Of a stretch of DNA of 64,000 bases, positions 39,466 to 47,892 are shown in pieces; the stretch's first letter is position 1; the number at the start of each line of letters is the position of its first letter. A program made the translations under genes and the position numbers. Where the stretch lies: positions 62,231-126,230 of the forward strand of contig NZ_DBBS01000015.1 of assembly GCF_002292295.1 (NCBI RefSeq), written 5' to 3'. This stretch comes from Sphingomonas sp. UBA978 (GTDB lineage Bacteria > Pseudomonadota > Alphaproteobacteria > Sphingomonadales > Sphingomonadaceae). The notes under the pieces were generated by a model that did not search any database, was not told the origin of the DNA, and saw nothing but the letters and a program-made list of their open reading frames with translations.

Positions 39466-40133
39466 GCCCGATCTATGTCGCGATCGACACGCCCGATATG
39501 GCGCGCGCCAGGACGATCGCCACCCGCACCCGCGCACATGTCGGCGGGATCAAGCTCGGCCTCGAATTCTTCTGCGCGCACGGCCAGCACGGCGTGCGCG
39601 AGATGGCGGAACTCGGCCTGCCGATCTTCCTCGACCTCAAGCTGCACGACATTCCCAACACCGTCGCCAAGGCCGTGCAGGCGCTCAGCCCGATCGAGCC
39701 GGCGATCCTGACCGTCCATGCCAGCGGCGGCCGTGCGATGCTGGAGGATGCCAAGGCGGCGGCGCCGATCCATACGAAGGTCGTCGCGGTGACGATGCTC
39801 ACCAGCCTCGACGCCGCGGACCTCGCCGCGACCGGCGTCGGCGGCAGCGCGCACGACCAGGTGCTGCGCCTGACCGCGCTGGCGCATGAAGCGGGCATCG
39901 ACGGCATCGTCTGTTCGGGGGCGGAGGTTGCCGCGGCCAAGGCGGCGTGGCCCAAAGGCTTCTTCGTCGTTCCCGGCGTGCGGCCGGCGAACGGCCCGGT
40001 CGGCGACCAGAAGCGCGTCGTCACGCCCCGCGCCGCGCTGGATGCGGGCGCGTCGATCCTCGTCATCGGCCGCCCGATCACGCAGGCCGACGATCCCGAC
40101 GCCGCCGCCCGCGCGATCGGCGCGACGCTGTAA
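39462..40133 (+). CDS. pyrF: Orotidine 5'-phosphate decarboxylase
   Basis: 223 residues. Last step of UMP synthesis. Signature FLDLKLHDIPNTV with the Lys-Asp-x-Lys-Asp charge network, phosphate-binding end FVVPGVRPAN and ILVIGRPIT. Usual length. ATG 39462 overlaps the lapA stop. Neighbouring trpF-trpB-trpA is the common alphaproteobacterial arrangement. Confidence 0.95.
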   Translation: MSPIYVAIDTPDMARARTIATRTRAHVGGIKLGLEFFCAHGQHGVREMAELGLPIFLDLKLHDIPNTVAKAVQALSPIEPAILTVHASGGRAMLEDAKAAAPIHTKVVAVTMLTSLDAADLAATGVGGSAHDQVLRLTALAHEAGIDGIVCSGAEVAAAKAAWPKGFFVVPGVRPANGPVGDQKRVVTPRAALDAGASILVIGRPITQADDPDAAARAIGATL

Positions 40134-40134
40134 A

Positions 40135-40491
40135 TTGGCGCTGATCCGCCCCTTCGTCCCGGCACGCGATTTCGCACTGTCACAGGCATTCTACGCGGCG
40201 ATCGGCTTTGCGACACTGTATCGGGACGACGAGCTCGCGATCCTCGATCATGACGGCGCCGGCATCCTGCTGCAGAATTATTACGTCGAGAGCTGGGCGG
40301 AAAATTGCATGTGCCAGCTGTTCGTCGCCGATCTCGACGACTGGTGGCGGCGCACAGCGGGGCTGGTGGAACGCTTCGCCGTCCAGCCGCCCCGTGCGCC
40401 GACGATGCAGCCACACGGGATGCGCGTCGGCTTTCTCTTCGATCCCTGCGGCGTGCTGTGGCACGTGTCGGAGCCGCCTGCGAAGGCTTGA
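40135..40491 (+). CDS. VOC-superfamily (glyoxalase/bleomycin-resistance-like) protein
   Basis: 118 residues starting at TTG 40135, one base after the pyrF stop; no ATG fits before the conserved start LIRPFVPARDF. Pattern of a single VOC domain: FYAAIGFATLYRDDELAILDHDGAGILLQN, then CQLFVADLDDWW and VGFLFDPCGVLWHVSEP with the final Asp-Pro-x-G strand. Could bind or detoxify a small molecule; specific function unknown. Confidence 0.8.
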   Translation: MALIRPFVPARDFALSQAFYAAIGFATLYRDDELAILDHDGAGILLQNYYVESWAENCMCQLFVADLDDWWRRTAGLVERFAVQPPRAPTMQPHGMRVGFLFDPCGVLWHVSEPPAKA

Positions 40492-40523
40492 GTTCACCGC
40501 GACTAGCGCCGATGTGCGTGACG

Positions 40524-41159
40524 ATGACAATCCATGCCAAGATCTGCGGCCTGTCCACCCCCGACACGCTCGACGCCGCGCTGCGTCATGGCGCGAGCCA
40601 CGTCGGTTTCGTCTTCTTCCCGGCCTCGCCGCGCCACCTCGCGTTCGCATTGGCCGAGCAACTGGCCGCGCGCGTGCCGGACCATGTCGGCCGCGTCGGC
40701 GTGTTCGTCGATCCCGACGACGAGACGGTCGAACGCGCGGTCGCCAGCGGCCGGCTGACCGCGCTGCAATTGCACAAGGTGGCGCCTGATCGCGCCGCCG
40801 CCATCCGCGCGCGGACCGGACTGGACGTGTGGGCGGCGGTGGCGGTGAAGACCCGTGCCGATCTCGACGTCGCCCACCGCTTTGCGGGCGCAGCGGATCG
40901 CATCCTCTACGACGCCAAGACGCCGGACGATGCGACGCTGCCCGGCGGCATGGGCGTGCGGTTCGACTGGTCGCTGCTCGACGGATTCCGCCATCCCCTG
41001 CCCTGGGCGCTGTCGGGCGGGCTGGATGCGGACAATGTCGCCGACGCGATCGCGCGCACCGGCGCGACGCTGGTCGATGTTTCCTCGGGCGTCGAACGCG
41101 CGCCGGGAAGCAAGGATGTGGACAAGATCGCCGCCTTCCTTAAAGCGACGCGGCTATGA
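40524..41159 (+). CDS. trpF: Phosphoribosylanthranilate isomerase
   Basis: 211 residues from ATG 40524 (MTIHAKICGLSTPD; an ATG at 40512 is possible). Active-site Cys in KICG, catalytic Asp in LYDAKTPDD, phosphate-binding WALSGGLDADNV and VDVSSGVE. Third step of tryptophan synthesis. The stop overlaps trpB by four bases. Confidence 0.95.
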   Translation: MTIHAKICGLSTPDTLDAALRHGASHVGFVFFPASPRHLAFALAEQLAARVPDHVGRVGVFVDPDDETVERAVASGRLTALQLHKVAPDRAAAIRARTGLDVWAAVAVKTRADLDVAHRFAGAADRILYDAKTPDDATLPGGMGVRFDWSLLDGFRHPLPWALSGGLDADNVADAIARTGATLVDVSSGVERAPGSKDVDKIAAFLKATRL

Positions 41160-42388
41160 ACGCCCCCAACACCTTCCGCGCGCAGCCTGACGAGCGCGGC
41201 CATTTCGGCCAGTTCGGTGGCCGCTACGTCGCCGAGACGCTGATGCCGCTGATCCTCGACCTCGAGCGCGAATATCGCGCTGCCAAGGCCGATCCCGCCT
41301 TCGCCGCGCAGTTCGACGATCTGATGGAGCATTATGTCGGCCGGCCGAGCCCGCTCTACCACGCCGAACGGCTGAGCGCCGCGGTGCGCGAGGGCGCCGA
41401 GCCGGGCATGGGCGCGCAGGTCTGGTTCAAGCGCGACGAGCTGAACCATACGGGCGCGCACAAGATCAACAATTGCATCGGCCAGATCCTGCTGGCGATC
41501 CGCATGGGCAAGACGCGGATCATCGCGGAGACGGGCGCGGGCCAGCACGGCGTCGCCACCGCCGCGGTCTGCGCACGCTTTGGCCTGCCCTGCGTCATCT
41601 ACATGGGCGCCAAGGACGTCGCGCGGCAGCAGCCCAACGTCTTTCGCATGAAGCTGCTCGGCGCCGAGGTCCGCCCGGTGACCAGCGGCGCGCAGACGCT
41701 GTCGGACGCGATGAACGAGGGCCTGCGCGACTGGGTCGCGAACGTCCACGACACCTTCTACATCATCGGCACCGCCGCCGGTCCGCATCCCTATCCGGAG
41801 CTGGTCCGCGATTTCCAGAGCATCATCGGGCGTGAGGCGCGGGCGCAGATGCTCGCCCGTACCGGCAGGCTGCCCGACGTGCTGGTCGCGGCGATCGGCG
41901 GCGGATCGAATGCGATCGGACTGTTCCACCCGTTCCTCGACGATGCCGACGTCGCGATGCTCGGCGTCGAGGCGGCGGGCCACGGGCTGGAAGGCAGCGA
42001 GCATGCCGCCAGCCTCGCCGGTGGCTTCCCCGGCGTGCTCCACGGCAACAAGACCTATCTGTTGCAGGACGAGGACGGGCAGATCGCCGAGGGTCATTCG
42101 ATCTCCGCCGGGCTCGACTATCCCGGCATCGGCCCGGAGCATGCATGGCTGCGCGACATCGGTCGCGTCGAATATACCAACGCGACCGACAAGGAGGCGC
42201 TCGACGCCTTCCAGCTGCTGTGCCGGACCGAGGGGATCATCCCCGCGCTCGAACCGGCGCATGCGATCGCTGCGGTGGCGAAGCGCGCGCGGACGATGCG
42301 CGACGACCAGATCATCCTCGCCAACCTGTGCGGGCGCGGCGACAAGGACATCTTCACCGTCGCCGACGCGCTGGGGGTGGCGATATGA
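41156..42388 (+). CDS. trpB: Tryptophan synthase beta subunit
   Basis: 410 residues. PLP lysine in HTGAHKINN, PLP-phosphate loop GGGSNA and the N-terminal FGQFGGRYV are intact. Joins indole and serine; works as an alpha2-beta2 complex with TrpA, encoded next with a four-base overlap that aids equal production. Confidence 0.97.
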   Translation: MNAPNTFRAQPDERGHFGQFGGRYVAETLMPLILDLEREYRAAKADPAFAAQFDDLMEHYVGRPSPLYHAERLSAAVREGAEPGMGAQVWFKRDELNHTGAHKINNCIGQILLAIRMGKTRIIAETGAGQHGVATAAVCARFGLPCVIYMGAKDVARQQPNVFRMKLLGAEVRPVTSGAQTLSDAMNEGLRDWVANVHDTFYIIGTAAGPHPYPELVRDFQSIIGREARAQMLARTGRLPDVLVAAIGGGSNAIGLFHPFLDDADVAMLGVEAAGHGLEGSEHAASLAGGFPGVLHGNKTYLLQDEDGQIAEGHSISAGLDYPGIGPEHAWLRDIGRVEYTNATDKEALDAFQLLCRTEGIIPALEPAHAIAAVAKRARTMRDDQIILANLCGRGDKDIFTVADALGVAI

Positions 42389-43188
42389 GCGAGCGGTTAG
42401 CCCGCGCCTTCGCCGACCATCGCCCCGCGCTGGTGACCTTCGTCACCGCCGGCGATCCGACCCCGGATGCCACGGGCGCGATCCTCGACGCACTGGTCGC
42501 TGGCGGCGCGAACGTGATCGAACTCGGCATGCCGTTCACCGATCCGATGGCGGACGGCCCGGCGATTCAGGCGGCGAACATCCGCAGCCTCGCCGCGGGT
42601 ACGCGCACCGCCGACATCCTGTCGATCGCCACCGCCTTTCGCCAGCGTCACCCGGACGTACCGCTGGTGCTGATGGGCTATGCCAATCCGATGCTGCGCC
42701 GCGGTGCCGGCTGGTTCGCCGCGGCGGCCGCCGATGCGGGCGTCGACGGGGTGATCTGCGTCGATATCCCGCCCGAGGAGGATGACGCGCTCGGTCCCGA
42801 ACTGCGCGCCCGCGGGATCGACCCGATCCGCCTCGCGACGCCGACCACCGATGCCGCGCGGCTGCCGCGCGTGCTGGATGGCGCATCGGGCTTTCTCTAT
42901 TACGTCTCGGTCGCCGGGATCACCGGTCTGCAGCAGGCGGCGCAGGGATCGATCGATCAGGCGGTGGCGCAGCTGAAGGCGTCGACCGACCTGCCGATCG
43001 CGGTCGGCTTCGGCGTGCGCACCCCCGAACAGGCGGCCGCGATCGGCGCGGTCGCCGATGGCGTCGTCGTCGGGTCGGCGATCGTCGAACTCGTCGCGCA
43101 GCATGGCGCCGATGCGCCGGCTGCCGTCCGCACCTATGTTCAGTCGCTGAGCGGAGCACTCGATTCCGCGCGAAAGGTTACCGCATGA
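42385..43188 (+). CDS. trpA: Tryptophan synthase alpha subunit
   Basis: 267 residues. Catalytic Glu in VIELGMPFTDPMADGP and Asp in VDIPPEE; phosphate site VGFGVRTPEQ and VVVGSAIV. Cleaves indole-3-glycerol phosphate and passes indole through a tunnel to TrpB. ATG 42385 overlaps trpB; the stop overlaps accD. Confidence 0.97.
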   Translation: MSERLARAFADHRPALVTFVTAGDPTPDATGAILDALVAGGANVIELGMPFTDPMADGPAIQAANIRSLAAGTRTADILSIATAFRQRHPDVPLVLMGYANPMLRRGAGWFAAAAADAGVDGVICVDIPPEEDDALGPELRARGIDPIRLATPTTDAARLPRVLDGASGFLYYVSVAGITGLQQAAQGSIDQAVAQLKASTDLPIAVGFGVRTPEQAAAIGAVADGVVVGSAIVELVAQHGADAPAAVRTYVQSLSGALDSARKVTA

Positions 43189-44039
43189 GCTGGATCAGCA
43201 ACGTCCGCAACGCCCTTCCCTTCGTCGCCAAGCGCGAATCGTCGGACGAGAATCTGTGGCACAAGTGCAAGGGCTGCGGGCAGATGATCTTCACCCGTGA
43301 GCTGGAAGAAAATCTCTACGTCTGCCCCAAATGCGACCATCACGAACGGATCGGGCCGAAGGAGCGCTTCCGCCAGATTCTCGATGACGGCAGCTGCAAG
43401 GAGCTGCCGGTGCCCAAGGTGCCGGAGGACCCGCTCAAGTTTCGCGATTCGAAGCGCTATTCCGACCGGCTGAAGGCGGCGCGTACCTCGGCACAGGAAC
43501 AGGACGCGCTCATCAATGCGCGCGGCACGATCCTCGGCCATCGCGTCGTGATGGGTGTGCAGGACTTCGGCTTCATGGGCGGATCGATGGGCCTCGCGGT
43601 CGGCGAGGCGTTCGTCCGCGGCGTCGAGACGGCGATCAAGGACAAGGCGCCCTATGTGATCTTCACCGCCGCGGGCGGCGCGCGCATGCAGGAAGGCATC
43701 CTCAGCCTGATGCAGATGCCGCGCAGCACCGTCGCGATCCAGATGCTCCACGACGCCGGCCTGCCCTATGTCGTGGTGCTGACCGATCCGACGACCGGCG
43801 GCGTCACCGCCAGCTATGCGATGCTCGGCGACGTGCAGATTTCCGAACCCGGCGCCCTGATCGGCTTCGCCGGCCAGCGGGTGATCGAGAGCACGATCCG
43901 CGAGAAACTGCCCGAGGGCTTCCAGCGCGCGGAATATCTGCTCGATCACGGCATGCTCGACATGGTCGTCCATCGCAAGCAGCTGCGCGAGCAGCTGGCG
44001 ACGGTGATCGGCTATCTGACGGCGGCGCGCGCCGCCTGA
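43185..44039 (+). CDS. accD: Acetyl-CoA carboxylase carboxyltransferase beta subunit
   Basis: 284 residues. N-terminal zinc ribbon LWHKCKGCGQM ... YVCPKCDHH (two CxxC pairs) and the carboxyltransferase core with GGSMGLAVGEAF, FTAAGGARMQEG and PTTGGVTASYA. Part of the enzyme giving malonyl-CoA for fatty acids. The linkage trpA-accD-folC is conserved in alphaproteobacteria. Confidence 0.97.
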   Translation: MSWISNVRNALPFVAKRESSDENLWHKCKGCGQMIFTRELEENLYVCPKCDHHERIGPKERFRQILDDGSCKELPVPKVPEDPLKFRDSKRYSDRLKAARTSAQEQDALINARGTILGHRVVMGVQDFGFMGGSMGLAVGEAFVRGVETAIKDKAPYVIFTAAGGARMQEGILSLMQMPRSTVAIQMLHDAGLPYVVVLTDPTTGGVTASYAMLGDVQISEPGALIGFAGQRVIESTIREKLPEGFQRAEYLLDHGMLDMVVHRKQLREQLATVIGYLTAARAA

Positions 44040-44066
44040 TCGACACGGACCGGGAGCGGCCGAGCC

Positions 44067-45380
44067 ATGCCGGACCACGCCACCTCTACCGATGCCGCCG
44101 TGCAGGCGCAGCTCGACCGGCTGTGGGCGCTGTCGCCCGGTGCCGACGTGCTCGGGCTGGAGCGGATCACGCGGCTGCTCACGCGGCTGGGCGATCCGCA
44201 TCTGTCGCTGCCGCCGGTGTTTCATGTCGCCGGCACCAACGGCAAGGGATCGACCTGCGCGTTCCTGCGCGCCGCGCTCGAAGCGGCAGGGCATGACGTC
44301 CATGTCTTTTCGAGCCCGCACCTGGTCCGCTTCAACGAGCGCATCCGGATCGCCGGACGGCTGATCGACGATGCGACGCTGGCCGCGCTGCTGCGCGAGG
44401 TGCTCGACCGCAGCGACGGTATCGGCGCCAGCTTCTTCGAGGTGACGACCGCCGTCGCCTTCCTCGCCTTCGCCCGCACGCCCGCGGCGGCGACGATCGT
44501 CGAGGTCGGGCTCGGCGGGCGGCTCGATGCGACCAACGTCATCCCGAATCCGGCGGTCACCGGCATCGCCGCGCTGGGGATGGATCACGAGGCGTTCCTG
44601 GGTGACCGGATCGTCGACATCGCCGCGGAAAAGGCCGGGATCGCCAAGGCCGGCGTACCGCTGGTGACGATGAACTATCCGGCACCCAGCCGCGCCCGGA
44701 TCGCGCAGGTCGCGGCCGACGCCGGCGCGCCGGTCGTCGCGCGCAACGCGGCCTGGTGGAGCGAAACCGCACGCGGCACGATCCGCTATCGCGACACCGG
44801 TTTCGCCGTCGTCACGCATCGGCCGCGGCTGGTCGGGCCGCACCAGTCGCGCAATCTCGCGCTCGCCATCGCCATGCTGCGGCATCAGGGCGCAGTCCAC
44901 GTGCCGGAAGCCGCGATGCGCGCCGCCGCCGACTGGGCGCAATGGCCGGCGCGGATGCAGCGGCTGGGCGCCGGTCCGCTCCGCGATCGGCTGGGCGAGG
45001 GCAGTGAATTGTGGCTCGACGGTGCGCACAATCCCTCCGCCGCGCAGCCGGTGGCGCGCGCGCTGCGGGCGGTCGCCGACGGGCGCCCGGTGGTGCTCGT
45101 GCTCGGCATGCTCGCCAACAAGGACGCGACCGGCGTGCTGCGCGCGCTGGCCCCGGCGGTATCGCGGGTCATCACGGTCCCCGTGCCCGGTCACGCCCAT
45201 CATGCACCGGCGGCGCTGGCCACGATCGCAGAGGAATTCGGTGTTTCCGCAGACGTGGCGGACAGCCTGTCCGGGGCGTGCGACCGGCTTGCCGGACAGG
45301 GTGATGCAGTCGTGCTGATCGCCGGTTCGCTCTACCTTGCCGGTGAAGCGCTCGCGCTGAACGATGAGGCGCCGGACTGA
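44067..45380 (+). CDS. folC: Folylpolyglutamate / dihydrofolate synthase
   Basis: 437 residues. ATP-binding HVAGTNGKGST, FSSPHLVRFNERIRI, the Mur-ligase-like GLGGRLDATN and late WLDGAHNPSA. Adds L-glutamate to dihydropteroate and to folates. Last gene of the long run, 27 bases after accD. Confidence 0.95.
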   Translation: MPDHATSTDAAVQAQLDRLWALSPGADVLGLERITRLLTRLGDPHLSLPPVFHVAGTNGKGSTCAFLRAALEAAGHDVHVFSSPHLVRFNERIRIAGRLIDDATLAALLREVLDRSDGIGASFFEVTTAVAFLAFARTPAAATIVEVGLGGRLDATNVIPNPAVTGIAALGMDHEAFLGDRIVDIAAEKAGIAKAGVPLVTMNYPAPSRARIAQVAADAGAPVVARNAAWWSETARGTIRYRDTGFAVVTHRPRLVGPHQSRNLALAIAMLRHQGAVHVPEAAMRAAADWAQWPARMQRLGAGPLRDRLGEGSELWLDGAHNPSAAQPVARALRAVADGRPVVLVLGMLANKDATGVLRALAPAVSRVITVPVPGHAHHAPAALATIAEEFGVSADVADSLSGACDRLAGQGDAVVLIAGSLYLAGEALALNDEAPD

Positions 45381-45383
45381 CGT

Positions 45384-45406
45384 TATAATTGCGATTGACT
45401 TGCAAT
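45384..45406 (+). promoter_or_regulatory. Promoter -10 (TATAAT) with overlapping inverted repeat ATTGC...GCAAT
   Basis: A perfect TATAAT (45384-45389) lies 61 bases before ATG 45450. It runs into ATTGCGATTGACTTGCAAT, whose arms ATTGC (45388-45392) and GCAAT (45402-45406) form an imperfect palindrome similar to alphaproteobacterial Fur-type boxes. No good -35 is seen 17 bases upstream, so activation or repression at this site is possible. Regulator assignment is speculative. Confidence 0.3.
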
Positions 45407-45449
45407 AGCGGATTCGGGACTGTCGGGGACGAACACTGGAGTCGCCGTC

Positions 45450-45878
45450 ATGACCGAACTCACCACCACCATTGCCGCGCTGCCCTATGCGCTGCCCGCC
45501 TGCCCGAATGCGCGGATCGCGTTGTTCGCGTTGCGGCGGATGGGGGCGCACGGCCTGCACGACGCGCGGGCGAGCCACGCCCTGTTCACCGCCTTCGGGC
45601 AGGATTTTCGCCGGCCGCTGGTGCTCATGCGTGCGCTGATGGCGGAACTCGCGGGCACCGCGGCGGGAACGATCGCGATCGCGCCCTGCTGCTGCGCGCG
45701 GATGACCGCGGCGGAGCGGACGATGCTCACCGTCCTCGCCCGCGTCGAAACCGCGCCCGAGACCGCGCGCTATCTGCTCGGCGACCTGCTTGGCGTCCGC
45801 CGCGTCGATGCGGTGCTGGCGAGCGTCGCCGTCGTCGCGACCGCCTTCGCCGACGACGGCCGGCCGATCTGCGTCTGA
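45450..45878 (+). CDS. Conserved sphingomonad protein, unknown (142 aa)
   Basis: 142 residues, Ala-rich and helical, with YALPACPNARIALFALRRMGAHGLHDARA and a Cys cluster APCCCARMTAAE. I associate this look with a sphingomonad-specific DUF family (DUF6628-like). No membrane spans. Overlap of the CCCA cluster with a short conserved helix suggests metal or cofactor binding, but this is not shown. Confidence 0.6.
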   Translation: MTELTTTIAALPYALPACPNARIALFALRRMGAHGLHDARASHALFTAFGQDFRRPLVLMRALMAELAGTAAGTIAIAPCCCARMTAAERTMLTVLARVETAPETARYLLGDLLGVRRVDAVLASVAVVATAFADDGRPICV

Positions 45879-45882
45879 CCGG

Positions 45883-47292
45883 TCAGCCGCGGGGCTGCGG
45901 TTCGTCGGCGCGGACGTCGCCTTCGCCCGCGATCCCCGCGCTGCCGATCGACCGATCGATCAGCCCCGACCGGCTCATCCACCAGAACAGGAGGACGCCG
46001 GGCAGCGCCGCCGCTGTCGTCCCCCAGTAAAAGGCGACATAGCCGAAGCTGTCGACCAGTCGCCCGGTCGTGGTCGCAGTCAGCACCCGCCCGACGATGC
46101 TCGCCGCTGCGGAGATCAGCGCATATTGCGCGGCGGTGAAGCGCAGGTCGCACAGCGCCGAGAAATAGGCGATGACGGTGACGCCGCCGATCCCGCTCGA
46201 CATGTTCTCGAACGCCATCGCGCCGGCGAGGCCGATATTGCTGTGCCCCGCCGCGGCGAGCAGCGCGAAGCTGGCGTTGGAGATCATCATCAGCACGAGG
46301 CTGAGCAGCACCGACCGCTTCAGCCCGAGTTTCGCGTAAAGGACGCCACCGATCGCGAGGCCGACCCAGAATGCCCAGAAGCCGATGACGACGTCGTAGA
46401 TCGCGATCTCGTCGTTGCTGAAGCCGAGGTCATCGAGCATCAGCCGCAGCGCCTGCTGACCCAGGGTATCGCCGATCTTGTGGACGAGGATGAAGGCAAG
46501 GATGATCCACGCGCCATGGCGGCGGAAGAATTCGGTGAACGGCCCGACGATCGAGGCGCCGAGTTCGGACAGGCCGCGCCGCCGGATCGGCTCGCGCCGC
46601 CGCTGTGGTTCGCCGCGCAGCACGGCGACGATCATCGCCGGGAAGGCGAAGGCCACGCAGGCGAGATAGGCGACGTGCCAATTCGACCGCGCGGCGATGA
46701 CCAGCGCCAGCGACCCCGCCAGCACCGACCCGATCTTCCACCCATATTGCGTCATGCCGGACCCGACGCCCATCTGCGCGGGCTCCAGCGTCTCGATGCG
46801 ATAGGCGTCGATGACGATGTCGTAGGTCGCGCCCGCGAAGCCGACGAGGATCGCGGCGACGACCGTCGCCTGCAGGTTCGCGGCAGGATCGACCAGTGCA
46901 AGATTGGTGACGGCGAGCACGACCAGCACACCCGACAGCAGGATCCACGACACCCGCTGCCCCAGCCGACCGATCACCGGCAGGCGGACGCCGTCGACCA
47001 TCCACGCCCAGAGCGGCTTCAGATTGTAGACGAGGAAGCCGAGCGTGAAGGCGGTGATCGTCGCCTTGTCGAGCCCGTCCTGCTTCAGCCGGGTGGTCAG
47101 CGTCGCGCCAATCATGGTGAAGGCCAGGCCCGAGGAGATGCCCATGAAGAACACCGCGATCGGACCACGATCGGCATAAGGCGCCAATGGCGCGAGCCGG
47201 GCACGGATCGCCGGCGAGCGGCGCATCGCGACGACGACGAGCACGGCGATCGTCGCGACGATCAGGAAATAGAGGTTATTGCCGGTCAACAT
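45883..47292 (-). CDS. AmpG-like MFS transporter
   Basis: 469 residues with 12-14 hydrophobic spans. Features of AmpG-type permeases: GISSGLAFTMIGATLTTRLKQDGLDKATI near the start, GATYDIVIDAYRIETLE in the middle, HKIGDTLGQQALRLMLDDLGFSNDEIA. AmpG imports muropeptides from cell-wall turnover. MFS neighbours with the same motif transport other substrates, so the substrate is probable, not certain. Confidence 0.8.
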   Translation of the reverse strand: MLTGNNLYFLIVATIAVLVVVAMRRSPAIRARLAPLAPYADRGPIAVFFMGISSGLAFTMIGATLTTRLKQDGLDKATITAFTLGFLVYNLKPLWAWMVDGVRLPVIGRLGQRVSWILLSGVLVVLAVTNLALVDPAANLQATVVAAILVGFAGATYDIVIDAYRIETLEPAQMGVGSGMTQYGWKIGSVLAGSLALVIAARSNWHVAYLACVAFAFPAMIVAVLRGEPQRRREPIRRRGLSELGASIVGPFTEFFRRHGAWIILAFILVHKIGDTLGQQALRLMLDDLGFSNDEIAIYDVVIGFWAFWVGLAIGGVLYAKLGLKRSVLLSLVLMMISNASFALLAAAGHSNIGLAGAMAFENMSSGIGGVTVIAYFSALCDLRFTAAQYALISAAASIVGRVLTATTTGRLVDSFGYVAFYWGTTAAALPGVLLFWWMSRSGLIDRSIGSAGIAGEGDVRADEPQPRG

Positions 47293-47342
47293 CGGCCGGA
47301 CACTAGCGCCAATTTCGCCAGCGACCAGCCGCTACGTGGCGA

Positions 47343-47777
47343 TCAGGCGGCGGGCGTCGCGAACAGGCGCAGGCCGCTCGGCAGGCGCTTCTGCTTGCGT
47401 CCGCCGATCTGCGCGTCGATCGCCTCGATCGCGCCGATCAGGTCGCGCTGCTGATAGGGCTTGGCGAGGCAACCCGCCGCCAGCATCGTTGCTTCCACCG
47501 GGCAATTGCCGGTGACGAACAGCACCGGCACGCCGACGTCCGCGGCGGCGCGCGCCACGTCCAGCCCCGATCCGTCGGCCAGATGCACGTCGACCAGCAC
47601 CAGATCGACACCGGTGTCGGAACGGAGCACGTCGACCGCATCGGCGACGCGATCGACCGTGGCGACGACCTCATAGCTCGCCTCGATCAGCACATGTTCC
47701 GTGTCGAACGCGATCAGCGGTTCGTCCTCGACGACGAGCAGACGCACGATCTGGCGCTTCTTCTTCCCGAACAGCAT
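47343..47777 (-). CDS. Single-domain response regulator
   Basis: 144 residues, receiver domain only: acidic pair in VVEDEPLIA (17-18), phosphoacceptor Asp63 in LVLVDVHLADGSG, Thr in LFVTGN, Lys in CLAKPY. No DNA-binding domain, so it acts by protein contacts. Sphingomonads carry similar stand-alone regulators in stress signalling. Basic N-terminus and C-terminus. Confidence 0.85.
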   Translation of the reverse strand: MLFGKKKRQIVRLLVVEDEPLIAFDTEHVLIEASYEVVATVDRVADAVDVLRSDTGVDLVLVDVHLADGSGLDVARAAADVGVPVLFVTGNCPVEATMLAAGCLAKPYQQRDLIGAIEAIDAQIGGRKQKRLPSGLRLFATPAA

Positions 47778-47892
47778 TCGCCCGCTCCGATCGGCGCGCA
47801 GTCATTGTTACGCCTCCGCTACATAACGCGCGCAGGCTGCTCCGGGCGCAAATATTTTCACGCCCGTGACGAATGAGCGTTATGGGCGGGGG

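Noticed and set aside
43140..45578. 812-codon minus-strand frame opposite accD and folC
   Set aside because: Shadow of two certain genes on the + strand; low-complexity composition.
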